Below, in pieces: positions 16,789 through 25,725 of a stretch of 47,551 nucleotides of DNA. The notes beneath the pieces are model-generated. The model was not told the origin of the DNA, did not search any database, and saw only the letters and a program-made list of their open reading frames with translations. The stretch covers positions 1 to 47,551 of the forward strand of contig JBAXFM010000003.1 of assembly GCA_037139855.1 (NCBI GenBank), in the 5' to 3' direction. The DNA comes from CAIVAT01 sp037139855 (GTDB lineage: Bacteria; Bacteroidota; Bacteroidia; Bacteroidales; FEN-979). The position numbers and the translations under genes were made by a program. The first letter of the stretch is position 1. Each line of letters begins with the position of its first letter.

Positions 16789-18800
16789 CGCGTCATTTCT
16801 ATGTGCAGATGACTTCTGATCGGAATCATTACCAAGACCATGCCTTTGTGTGAGAGCCTGTTTTGGATGGCAAACTGGGTCTGGTTGTGGAGTAGTCTCT
16901 GGAAGGCAGTTGCTTTGGGAAGTAAAAATTGGCCAACGAAGAAAACACTGTTCGGGAACCGTTTCTGTATTGTCTTTGCCTCCTCTTTAATCTCATCCGC
17001 AACATCAGTGCCAATGGAATATTTGATCTCCGCATAATGACCGTAGTACCTGGCTAGTTTTTGATATTTTTCCAATTCACTTTTCAGTTTCATTTCCAGG
17101 TCGAGTAGCTCAGTATTTCCAAGGAAGTTCCCGGAATCGACAATGCCCACGCCCAGGAACACAATATTTTTGTATTCACTGAAATCTTTGTGTACTTTTA
17201 GAAAAGTACAAATTCCCAACCCATTGAATCCACTCACACAAATAACGGCTGTTTTATTATCGATGGAATGAATCTCCGAAAGAACAGAATAATCCGGTTT
17301 TGTCTGGTACACTTCCTGAACCCGGTTGAACATCTGCGTATTGAGTCTTCTCACCAGTTTGTCTGCATAATTGTAATGTCGTCGAATAAGCGATACTGCC
17401 AGGATCAGTGTTGAAGTAATGATGATTGTGATCCAGCCACCAGCCATGAATTTTGCAATAACCACCGAGGCCAGGATAAACAGCGTGATCATGAGTCCAA
17501 CCCCGTTGACGAGGAACCGGTGCCACCAGTGCCTGTCAGATTTTCTTACCTGCCACCAATGACGAACCATTCCCGACTGCGACAGGGCAAAAGTGATAAA
17601 TACGTTGATGCTGTAAAGAACAATAAGGATAACCACCGCGCCTCCCGTGATCCAAAGCACAAGCAAAGCGAGAATTCCCATGAAAAGGATTCCGTTCTGG
17701 GTAACCAGGCGGTCGCTAAGCACCGTGAATTTCCGGGGAAACCAGGAATCTTTTGCCATGGAACTAATGACCCTGGGGCCATCGAGAAAACCGGTTTGAG
17801 CGGCAATGAATAAAAGGACCGATTCTGAAAGCAGGGTTATAAATACGAATCCAAGCCCCATGTTTCTTCCCCATTTGGCGGTGAGCGCTTCCAGCAGTAC
17901 AGCATTCATCGTTTTACCCGGAACGGGGGCCAGTTTGAATATGGAATAGGCAAGTAGCAGTCCGAAGACTGTTATGGCAAGGGATATTCCCATATATCGC
18001 ATGGTGAGAAGGCCTGTTTTAACTTTCGGATCTTTTAAAATGGGAATAGAATTGCTCACAGCCTCCAAACCGGTATATGTACCGGCTCCCATGCTGTAAG
18101 CCCTTAAAATGAGTGCGAGCACCCCCATCGTCCCAAGCGATTGTTTAGCCATGTGATAATTGGCCAAAGCATCATTATATACCGTGGGAACCTCCCTGGC
18201 ATGTCCGAAGAAAACGAAAAGAATCGCCGCCGCATGTGTAACTACGAACAGGATGAACACAGGCATGAGGGAAAAAACAGATTCCTTGATCCCACGAAGG
18301 TTTAAAACGATCAGTATTGTAATTCCGGCTGTCGCAACTATAATCTTAAATGATTGATATTCCTGCGGAACGAGACTGAATATTGCATCTGTACCACTGG
18401 CTACGGATACGGCAATGGTCAGAACATAATCAACCAGGAGCGAGCACCCCGAAATCATCCCAAGTTTGGGAGAAAGCAGTTTGGTGGCAACACGGTAACC
18501 TCCTCCACCTGATGGAAAGAGTCGGATGATCTGCGAATAACTTGTACTGATGATTAAAATCGTCAGTACAATCCCAATGGCAACGAAAATAGCCAGGCTG
18601 TGATAATTGCCCAGAGTTCTGTAAGCCTCATCCGGACCATAGCATGAACTTGAAAGTCCGTCAGAACCCAACCCGATCCATGCAAAAAAAGCTACCAGTG
18701 TTAGCCTGTGGAATATTTGCTCATCGCGGAGGTCACGTGCTTTACCTATAAAGAGCTGTCGGAGTCGTTGAAAAATCGAGAGTGATGGTTTTCTATTCAT
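16785..18800 (-). CDS. KimA-like APC-family potassium transporter
   Basis: A 671-residue membrane protein with about 12 TM helices (~30-460) and a ~200-residue cytosolic C-terminal domain. The signature GSDGLSSSCYGPDEA, PSGGGGYRVA and SLLVDYVLTIAVSVASG closely resembles KimA (YdaO), a high-affinity K+/H+ symporter of the APC superfamily. The C-terminal part (~505-671, TAVICVSGFNGLG, IVFLGVGIVDSG) looks like an alpha/beta regulatory domain; in KimA the equivalent region binds c-di-AMP, which I infer but cannot prove here. It heads the operon with the small membrane protein and KdpDE. It is not a KUP/TrkD protein, whose N-terminal signature (GDIGTSPLYA) is absent. An amino-acid permease role is the alternative. 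Confidence 0.8.
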   Translation of the reverse strand: MNRKPSLSIFQRLRQLFIGKARDLRDEQIFHRLTLVAFFAWIGLGSDGLSSSCYGPDEAYRTLGNYHSLAIFVAIGIVLTILIISTSYSQIIRLFPSGGGGYRVATKLLSPKLGMISGCSLLVDYVLTIAVSVASGTDAIFSLVPQEYQSFKIIVATAGITILIVLNLRGIKESVFSLMPVFILFVVTHAAAILFVFFGHAREVPTVYNDALANYHMAKQSLGTMGVLALILRAYSMGAGTYTGLEAVSNSIPILKDPKVKTGLLTMRYMGISLAITVFGLLLAYSIFKLAPVPGKTMNAVLLEALTAKWGRNMGLGFVFITLLSESVLLFIAAQTGFLDGPRVISSMAKDSWFPRKFTVLSDRLVTQNGILFMGILALLVLWITGGAVVILIVLYSINVFITFALSQSGMVRHWWQVRKSDRHWWHRFLVNGVGLMITLFILASVVIAKFMAGGWITIIITSTLILAVSLIRRHYNYADKLVRRLNTQMFNRVQEVYQTKPDYSVLSEIHSIDNKTAVICVSGFNGLGICTFLKVHKDFSEYKNIVFLGVGIVDSGNFLGNTELLDLEMKLKSELEKYQKLARYYGHYAEIKYSIGTDVADEIKEEAKTIQKRFPNSVFFVGQFLLPKATAFQRLLHNQTQFAIQNRLSHKGMVLVMIPIRSHLHIEMTR

Positions 18801-18915
18801 GCTGCCTGCCTGTCATTAGGTTCAACTGGCAAAATAACAGCAGTAAATATTAAATACTTACCAAGATTGGCCGGAAAAGTATAAAGAAAGTATAAACCTG
18901 GCTAACATGAGATAA

Positions 18916-19932
18916 CTAACCCACCGATCTGGCATAAGGAATCGCAGACTGATTTCCGAAATCACCTCTCAGAAATTTAAAATGGCCTGCAATGGCAATC
19001 ATAGCGGCGTTGTCGGTGGAGTATTGCAACGGCGGGATAAAGATGTTCCATCCAAGGGTGTCTCTTGCATCACTGAGCGCCTTGCGCAACCCGGAATTGG
19101 CCGACACACCACCGGCGATGGCCACATCCATCTTTTTAGTCTCCATCGCCAGGGTTAATTTTGACATCAGCATCTCAACAATGGTTGACTGGATGGAAGC
19201 ACAAAGATCGTTCTTATTGTTTTCGATAAAATCAGCGTCCTTTTTTAACTCATCACGTAAAAAATAAAGGAATGAGGTTTTTAACCCACTGAAACTGAAA
19301 TCAAGTCCCGGGATGTTGGGCTTTGAGAATTTAAACCGTTTCGGATCGCCCAGTTGTGCCAGCTTATCTATCATCGGACCACCCGGGTAGGGAAGTCCCA
19401 TGATTTTGGCCGACTTGTCAAACGCTTCACCCGCCGCATCATCAATGGTCTGACCGATTATTTCCATGTCAAAGTAATCACGCAGCAGCACGAACTGTGT
19501 ATGTCCGCCTGAAACAGTCAGACATAAAAAAGGGAAGGAAGGAACAGGATTTGTATGGTCAGCGTTTCTGATAAAATGGCTTAAAATATGGGCCTGCAGA
19601 TGATCCACTTCGATAAGTGGAATGTTTAATCCCAGCGAAAACGCTTTGGCGAATGAGGTTCCCACCAAAAGTGAACCAAGCAGGCCGGGTCCTTGTGTAA
19701 ATGCAACGGCAGAAAGTTGATTTTTACCTATATTTGCCTTTTGTATGGCAGCTTCAATAACCGGGATAATATTTTGCTGATGTGCACGCGAGGCAAGTTC
19801 TGGAACAACCCCGCCGAAATTTCGATGAACATCCTGGTTAGCCGTTACATTCGAAAGGATGACCTCATCCCTGATAATGGCTGCCGAGGTGTCGTCGCAT
19901 GAAGATTCAATACCGAGAATATAGTGTTGCAT
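18916..19932 (-). CDS. tsaD: tRNA threonylcarbamoyladenosine synthase subunit TsaD
   Basis: A 338-residue Kae1/TsaD protein, which transfers the threonylcarbamoyl group to A37 of tRNAs that read ANN codons, in the cytoplasm and with TsaB/TsaE. The start MQHYILGIESSCDDTSAAI (CAT at 19930-19932) is the family start; an upstream in-frame ATG at 19953 adds seven residues and is less likely. Metal ligands H111 and H115 (EVDHLQAHILSH) are present, with SVSGGHT-type LTVSGGHTQFVLL and the C-terminal GGVSANSGLR and PPLQYSTDNAAMIA. The length is usual. It is divergent from the tamB-like gene with only ~20-60 bases between the starts. A -7 element sits about 10 bases upstream of the start, so the transcript may be nearly leaderless. 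Confidence 0.95.
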   Translation of the reverse strand: MQHYILGIESSCDDTSAAIIRDEVILSNVTANQDVHRNFGGVVPELASRAHQQNIIPVIEAAIQKANIGKNQLSAVAFTQGPGLLGSLLVGTSFAKAFSLGLNIPLIEVDHLQAHILSHFIRNADHTNPVPSFPFLCLTVSGGHTQFVLLRDYFDMEIIGQTIDDAAGEAFDKSAKIMGLPYPGGPMIDKLAQLGDPKRFKFSKPNIPGLDFSFSGLKTSFLYFLRDELKKDADFIENNKNDLCASIQSTIVEMLMSKLTLAMETKKMDVAIAGGVSANSGLRKALSDARDTLGWNIFIPPLQYSTDNAAMIAIAGHFKFLRGDFGNQSAIPYARSVG

Positions 19933-19941
19933 AAGTAATCG

Positions 19942-19949
19942 CAAAAATA
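19942..19949 (-). promoter_or_regulatory. -7 element (TATTTTTG) for tsaD
   Basis: On the minus strand this is an exact TAnnTTTG, ten bases before the TsaD ATG at 19932. It lies in the very short divergent space shared with the tamB-like gene. No TTG is found at the expected -33 position. Confidence 0.4.
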
Positions 19950-19990
19950 CCATAAAAACAGGATTAAAAATACTGCTTTATACTGTCACA

Positions 19991-22900
19991 GTGATTATTT
20001 CACTGCTGATGACTTTATTCCTGGTTTTCAGGAGCGATGCTGTTCAAACATTGCTTGCTCGCATGGCTGCCGACTATTTCTCAAAAGAACTGAAGACTGA
20101 AATCCGGATCAGAGGGTTTAATGTTTCATTCAAAAATGGTTTGATGATTGAGGATATCACTATACTCGATCGCCATAAAGAAATCGTTTTTTCTGCCCAT
20201 AAACTGGGGGTGAAACCGGGTTTTATGTTGTTCAAAACGCGTAAGCTCAACATCAGCAAAGTCTTTATTGAAAAGGGGAATGTGCAGTTGCTTACCCATC
20301 GGGGCGATAGTGTGTTGAATTTTCAATTTATCATTGATTATTTTGCATCGAAGGACACCGGTAAGAAAACAGATACCACGCCCTCTGTGCCATGGCACAT
20401 ATCCATATCATCGGTTAACCTTACCGATACCCGGTTTCATTTACAGGATAAAAATGAACCACCGGCACTGGCAGGGATGGATTATTCCAACATAGATGCT
20501 TCCGGAATTAACCTGGAAATTAAAGATGTTTCATTTGAAGGAGATAGCATCTGTGCAAAAATAAAATACCTTGCAGCCAGGGAACGCAGCGGAATAGTGC
20601 TGCATAACCTGAGTGGCGATTTCAGGGTAGGCCCAAGATTTCTGAAGGCACACAACCTGAAAATCCTCACAGATCATTCTGACTTATCGCTTACATTCGA
20701 CTTTTTATACGATCATTGGGGGGCCTACAATGATTTTCTGACAGATGTTGCAATTCATGCAAAAATAGAACCGTCATATCTCGACCTCCAGGATATCGGG
20801 TTTTTCGCACCTGAGCTGTTAGTCATGAAAGACAAGATTCGATTTTCGGGCAACATAAAAGGAACGGTGAGTAATTTCAAAGCCCGCGACCTGAAGCTGG
20901 CATTTGGGAAAAACACCACTTTTCAGGGGAACATCAGCGCCCTTGGATTACCGGATGTTGAAGAAACATTTATTGATTTGAATGTCAAGGAATTGAATAC
21001 CAATAAAACGGATATTGAGTCGTTGCTGATCCCCGGCGATCTCCGCCATCTGGAGTTGCCGGGTATTCTGGCAAATGTTGGAGTGATAAACCTGAAGGGT
21101 AACTTTACCGGATTTTACAATGACTTTGTTGCCACGGCGCATTTGAATTCAAATATTGGAAGTCTGGGAACCGATCTGTCGTTGAAAAAACAGAAGGACA
21201 GTAAAGTGATTGTGTACAAAGGGCAGTTGAATATCGGGGCGTTTGACATCGGAAAACTCACCGACAATGCCAATAACCTTGGAAAGGTTACACTTCGCGC
21301 TGAGCTTAATGGGAAAGGTTTCACCATTAACGATGCCGACCTTACCATGAATGTTCACATTGATTCAGTTTTTCTGAATCAATATAATTACAAGAATCTC
21401 GATGTCACCGGTTCCCTCGCTGATAAGAAATTCAATGGAATTCTCAATGTTGACGACCCGAACCTGAATCTGGCATTTATCGGACTGATTGACTTGAGTG
21501 ACACGATCCCGGATTTTGATTTTGCAGTACAAATCCATCATGCTCAGTTGTTTACGTTGAATCTGTTGAAACGTGATTCAATTGAAAACCTTGTAACCCG
21601 GATGAAGGTTAATTTTAAAGGGACCAACCTCGACAACATCGACGGCTCTATTAAGGTTGAAAATACCATTTATTCCGAAGGCAACAAACTGATTACCATG
21701 GATCTTCTCTCGTTGCTCACCAGGCAAGATACCGCCTCCGGAAAAAGCTACCATCTCCAGTCTGATTATGTTGATGCCGATATAACTGGCGACTTTTCAT
21801 TTAAAGCGCTGGTCCCGTCTCTGAGTACGTTCATTCAGAATTACCTGGCTTCATTCAACCTGAACGACTCACTGATGGCTTTGAGTCTCCATCAGTCAAA
21901 CCAGAAAATGAATTATGAAGTGTCCTTCAAACAATCAGATGAACTGACCAATGTTTTCCTCCCGTTTTTGAAGATTGCGCCCAATTCCGTCATCAATGGT
22001 TATTACAATGAAGACAAAGGAACAATCGTAATGAAGGGGCAATCCCCTGCACTTTATATTAACAATATTGAGCTCACGAATTGGTACCTGGATGCAGAAA
22101 ACAAGTTCGATGATTTGTCGATAAAGACCGGGTCTGCACATGTTTACCTTAAAAAGGCCAGTAAAAAGGACTCTCTGGAGGTTAAAGTTGACTCATTTCA
22201 GGTTGTCTCCAACATCAGACACGACAGCATTCAATACAGGGTAAGTTGGAAAGCCTATTCCAGACCAAGTGAATTCGATGGCTTTGCCAGTTTCCGAAAA
22301 AGCCCTGTCATTGAATTGAAAATAAGACAGTTCAATGTTTTCCTGAATGAAAAATACTGGACTGTTGATCCGGAAAATTTTGTCAGCATCGATACTTCAG
22401 CGATCAAAATATCAGATCTGGCTTTTTACTCAGGTGACCAATATCTGAAGGTGAATGGAAACCTTTCGGTATCGGCACGAGACACATTGGATGTTGGTTT
22501 TAATAAAGTCGATATTTCAAAAGTTGATCAATTGCTTGGAAGTGATCAGGTTGATGTGGATGGAATTCTGAGCGGCCATTTCAAATTGGCAAAACCATAC
22601 ACAAATCTCGTAGTACTTGCTGATCTTCGTGTCAATAAGTTTAAATTCAACAAAGAACTGCTTGGAGACGCCATATTTAATGTGAAATATGACGCGGAAG
22701 CTTCTCAATTTGATTTGTTATCACAGATCATTTATACCGGGAATGTGGGAACAAATATCCCATTTTCACTCAAAGGCAGCTATTTTATAAATAAAAAAAA
22801 TCCCCATTTTGATTTTGATCTTTCGTTGAAGAACCTGAATCTCAAGATGCTGGGACCATTTGTCTCAGATTTCATGACAGGGGTCAACGGCTTGGCTTCA

Positions 22901-24394
22901 GGTGATGTAAAAATCAAGGGATCTCTCGAACATCCCGACATCAGAGGACAATTAAAAATGATGCGTACTGAATTTAAAATCAATTATCTCAATGTGCCTT
23001 ATTCTTTTGCTGATGTTGTTACGATCGACAGCAACGCTTTTATTTTTGATAAAATCACCTTGTATGATTCGCTGGGGCATAAATCAGTATTAAACGGAAA
23101 GATCACACATCATCATTTTAGCGACCTGCGGCTCGATCTTCACGTTGAGATGGATGATTTTGCGGCTTTCAGCAATACACGGTCGCAAAACAATATTTTT
23201 TATGGCAAAGCGCGTGCATCGGGAATCGCAAGCATTACCGGACCGCCCGACAATATTAAAATTTCTGTAAGAGCCACGAACGGTGGTAAAACGCATGTGG
23301 TCATTCCAATTGACCTTACCCGGTCGGTAGGGCAGACCGATTATATCATATTTGTTGATACAGGCACCGATTCGATTGAAAAAGCACAGGATAAGTATCA
23401 GGTAAATGCCACCGGGCTAAATCTTGATCTTGCTTTGCGCGTGAACCAGGATGCAGAGGTTGAGGTTTTTCTCCCCGAACAGTTGGGGAATCTTAAGGCT
23501 TCAGGGTCGGGGAACCTGTTGATGGCCATGACCCCTTCCAGCCCTTTCTCCCTGTCGGGCATTTACACTGTGTCAAAGGGCTCTTTTCTCTTTCAGTTTA
23601 AAAATCTCTTAAGGCTGCCAATGTCGATTAAAGAAGGCAGTACCATCAGTTGGACCGGTGATGCCGCAGATGCAAATATTTCCATGAGTGCGGTTTATAA
23701 AACGAAAGCGCCGATGAAAGGCATTACCACCAATCCGGAAGAGGAGGGGCTCCGTATTCCGGTGGAGTGTATCATCAGACTTAACGGAAAATTACTGAAC
23801 CCTGATATTTCATTTGCCATCAGCATGCCAAATGTGGAAGAAGGTATAAAAAATGAGGTTTATTCAGCCATCGACACCAACAATCCCACGGTGATGACTG
23901 AACAAACAATATACCTCATGATTATGAATCAGTTTAAACCTGTTATTGCAAGTTCAAGCGGAACAGTTGACATGAGCGCAACCTCCATGTCTATTGTCAC
24001 AAACCAAATCAACAGTATGCTGTCGCAGATAAGTTCGAATGTGAATGTCAATATGAATTACAAACCTGCAACGAGTACCACCCAGCAGGAATTTGATGTA
24101 GGTATTTCCACACAACTTTTCGACGACCGTTTGCTGATTGATGGTACTTTTGGAATGAATTCATATACAAATTCTGCCACGAAGCAGGGAAGCACCATCG
24201 TGGGGGATATCAACCTGGAGTATATCCTTACAAAGAACAGGAGATGGAGAGCCCATGTGTTTAATCGCACGAATACCTTGAATATATTGAATAACAATGC
24301 CCCCTATACACAAGGTGTGGGGATAAAATACCAACGTGATTTCACCTCTTTTGGTGAACTTTTTAAATTTGGGAAAAAGGAGAAAAAGAAATGA
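19991..24394 (+). CDS. tamB: TamB/DUF490-family translocation and assembly protein
   Basis: A protein of at least 1467 residues. It has an N-terminal membrane helix (IISLLMTLFLVF), then AsmA-like N-terminal sequence (LKTEIRIRGFNVSF), a very long repetitive beta-rich body, and the C-terminal DUF490 region (~1130-1460: GSGNLLMAM, GIYTVSKGSFLFQFKNLL, PVECIIRLNGKLLNPDISF, MTEQTIYLMIMNQF, LEYILTKNRRWRAH). TamB-type proteins span the periplasm and move proteins or lipids to the outer membrane. The start is uncertain: GTG 19991 cuts into the hydrophobic segment. The frame stays open upstream, where an ATA at 19952 would give (M)KTGLKILLYTVTVI, a better N-terminus, but there is no in-frame ATG, GTG or TTG there. 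The stop overlaps the next gene (ATGA), coupling it to a secreted protein. Confidence 0.85.
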   Translation: MIISLLMTLFLVFRSDAVQTLLARMAADYFSKELKTEIRIRGFNVSFKNGLMIEDITILDRHKEIVFSAHKLGVKPGFMLFKTRKLNISKVFIEKGNVQLLTHRGDSVLNFQFIIDYFASKDTGKKTDTTPSVPWHISISSVNLTDTRFHLQDKNEPPALAGMDYSNIDASGINLEIKDVSFEGDSICAKIKYLAARERSGIVLHNLSGDFRVGPRFLKAHNLKILTDHSDLSLTFDFLYDHWGAYNDFLTDVAIHAKIEPSYLDLQDIGFFAPELLVMKDKIRFSGNIKGTVSNFKARDLKLAFGKNTTFQGNISALGLPDVEETFIDLNVKELNTNKTDIESLLIPGDLRHLELPGILANVGVINLKGNFTGFYNDFVATAHLNSNIGSLGTDLSLKKQKDSKVIVYKGQLNIGAFDIGKLTDNANNLGKVTLRAELNGKGFTINDADLTMNVHIDSVFLNQYNYKNLDVTGSLADKKFNGILNVDDPNLNLAFIGLIDLSDTIPDFDFAVQIHHAQLFTLNLLKRDSIENLVTRMKVNFKGTNLDNIDGSIKVENTIYSEGNKLITMDLLSLLTRQDTASGKSYHLQSDYVDADITGDFSFKALVPSLSTFIQNYLASFNLNDSLMALSLHQSNQKMNYEVSFKQSDELTNVFLPFLKIAPNSVINGYYNEDKGTIVMKGQSPALYINNIELTNWYLDAENKFDDLSIKTGSAHVYLKKASKKDSLEVKVDSFQVVSNIRHDSIQYRVSWKAYSRPSEFDGFASFRKSPVIELKIRQFNVFLNEKYWTVDPENFVSIDTSAIKISDLAFYSGDQYLKVNGNLSVSARDTLDVGFNKVDISKVDQLLGSDQVDVDGILSGHFKLAKPYTNLVVLADLRVNKFKFNKELLGDAIFNVKYDAEASQFDLLSQIIYTGNVGTNIPFSLKGSYFINKKNPHFDFDLSLKNLNLKMLGPFVSDFMTGVNGLASGDVKIKGSLEHPDIRGQLKMMRTEFKINYLNVPYSFADVVTIDSNAFIFDKITLYDSLGHKSVLNGKITHHHFSDLRLDLHVEMDDFAAFSNTRSQNNIFYGKARASGIASITGPPDNIKISVRATNGGKTHVVIPIDLTRSVGQTDYIIFVDTGTDSIEKAQDKYQVNATGLNLDLALRVNQDAEVEVFLPEQLGNLKASGSGNLLMAMTPSSPFSLSGIYTVSKGSFLFQFKNLLRLPMSIKEGSTISWTGDAADANISMSAVYKTKAPMKGITTNPEEEGLRIPVECIIRLNGKLLNPDISFAISMPNVEEGIKNEVYSAIDTNNPTVMTEQTIYLMIMNQFKPVIASSSGTVDMSATSMSIVTNQINSMLSQISSNVNVNMNYKPATSTTQQEFDVGISTQLFDDRLLIDGTFGMNSYTNSATKQGSTIVGDINLEYILTKNRRWRAHVFNRTNTLNILNNNAPYTQGVGIKYQRDFTSFGELFKFGKKEKKK

Positions 24395-25677
24395 AAAAAA
24401 GTATCTTTTTTTTGATTTGCATGGGCTTGATAGCCTCGCCAATTTTTGCACAGATTGTGGTCAATCAGGCCGATATGCCTGTAGCCGGTGACACCCTCAG
24501 GGTCAGTGTAACGAACTTGGTGCCGTCCGGATTTTCTAAAACCGCCATGGATACCGCGTGGAATTATGCTGTCCTGGAGGCATTGAGCCAGCGGGTTGAT
24601 ACATTTGTTAATGCAACCGCTACGCCATCTGCTTACCAGTTGTTCTTTGTTTTATTGGGAGGAGCCAACCTTGCTTCACCTCTTGGTAGCAGTCCGATAC
24701 CAGGACTTCCTGTTTCACAGGGTTTTACTTTTTTCAAAAACAGTTCGGCATCCTACAACGATTTAGGTTCTGCCTATACCATACAGGGACTTCCATTGCC
24801 TGCGAAATATGATAACCCGGATAAATTGTATCAGTTTCCAATGACACCCGGGACAACCTGGTCATCGGTTTCTACTTTCGCCATTACCGTTCCGAATCTG
24901 GCATTTTACAGTACCCAGCGCGTCCGCTCAACGCTGGTTGATGGCTGGGGCGCCTTGACCACACCCTACGGAACCTTTCAAACCCTGCGGGTTAAATCTA
25001 CCCTTGCCATTCACGATAGTGTCTATATTGATTCACTGGCCACCGGATTTCCATTCAACAGGAACATCATTGAATACAAATGGCTGGCCAAAGGTAAAGG
25101 GATCCCCTTGCTTCAGATCAATGAGGAGGGAAATCTTGTAACAGCTACCTACAGGGATGTTTACCGGATGTCGGCACAATCGCTAAATATCACCCTTGGC
25201 CCTGATACGGCTGTATTGAAAGGAACCGTGCTCACCCTGCATGCCACCGTGACAGGAGGAACACCTCCATACCAGATTTTCTGGAATACCCTCGACTCCG
25301 GCAGCACAATCACCGTTACCGTTCAGGATATTCAAACCTACACCGTCCTCGTAATGGATGCATTGCAGAATTTTGATTCTGATCAGCAGATCGTTTCAAT
25401 TAAGTACCCGCCGGGAATTGTCGAAAATAATTCAACACCGTTTGAGGTTTATCCAAACCCAACAAACGGACAGGTCCATTTTGTCCTTCCTAAAGAGATC
25501 AACAGCGCTGTAATGCAGATCCTCACTCCTCAGGGAAAAATAATCAAAACTATGCAGGTTTTCCCCTCCGCTGGTGAAATCACCGCCCACTTGACCGGTC
25601 TGCCCGATGGAATCTATTTTATCCGGATATCCACAAAAACCAACGTCTATACTTCCAAAATCCAAATCCTCAATTAA
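24391..25677 (+). CDS. Secreted protein with type IX secretion sorting domain
   Basis: A 428-residue protein with a classic signal peptide (KKSIFFLICMGLIASPIFAQ) and a C-terminal T9SS type A sorting domain (~350-428: FEVYPNPTNGQVHFVLP, GLPDGIYFIRIST, final KIQILN). The central part (~25-260) is a beta-rich domain I do not recognise; an Ig/PKD-like segment (~265-345, VTGGTPPYQIFWNT) precedes the tail. It should pass through the Sec system and then the T9SS to the cell surface. The start overlaps the TamB stop (ATGA), so the two are translationally coupled. A heptamer array follows the stop. Confidence 0.88.
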   Translation: MKKSIFFLICMGLIASPIFAQIVVNQADMPVAGDTLRVSVTNLVPSGFSKTAMDTAWNYAVLEALSQRVDTFVNATATPSAYQLFFVLLGGANLASPLGSSPIPGLPVSQGFTFFKNSSASYNDLGSAYTIQGLPLPAKYDNPDKLYQFPMTPGTTWSSVSTFAITVPNLAFYSTQRVRSTLVDGWGALTTPYGTFQTLRVKSTLAIHDSVYIDSLATGFPFNRNIIEYKWLAKGKGIPLLQINEEGNLVTATYRDVYRMSAQSLNITLGPDTAVLKGTVLTLHATVTGGTPPYQIFWNTLDSGSTITVTVQDIQTYTVLVMDALQNFDSDQQIVSIKYPPGIVENNSTPFEVYPNPTNGQVHFVLPKEINSAVMQILTPQGKIIKTMQVFPSAGEITAHLTGLPDGIYFIRISTKTNVYTSKIQILN

Positions 25678-25680
25678 CCC

Positions 25681-25715
25681 GTCATTTGTCATTCGTCATT
25701 CGTCATTCGTAATTC
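25681..25715. repeat. Heptamer array, GTCATTC orientation
   Basis: Five units: GTCATTT, three GTCATTC, GTAATTC, followed by a partial GTAAATC. This is the reverse complement of the GAATGAC array at 14266-14293. It lies four bases after the T9SS protein stop and ten bases before the AddA-like start. Confidence 0.8.
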
Positions 25716-25725
25716 GTAAATCCCA

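Noticed and set aside
16785..18800. KUP/TrkD potassium transporter
   Set aside because: The KUP N-terminal signature is missing and the helix motifs match KimA-like APC proteins instead.
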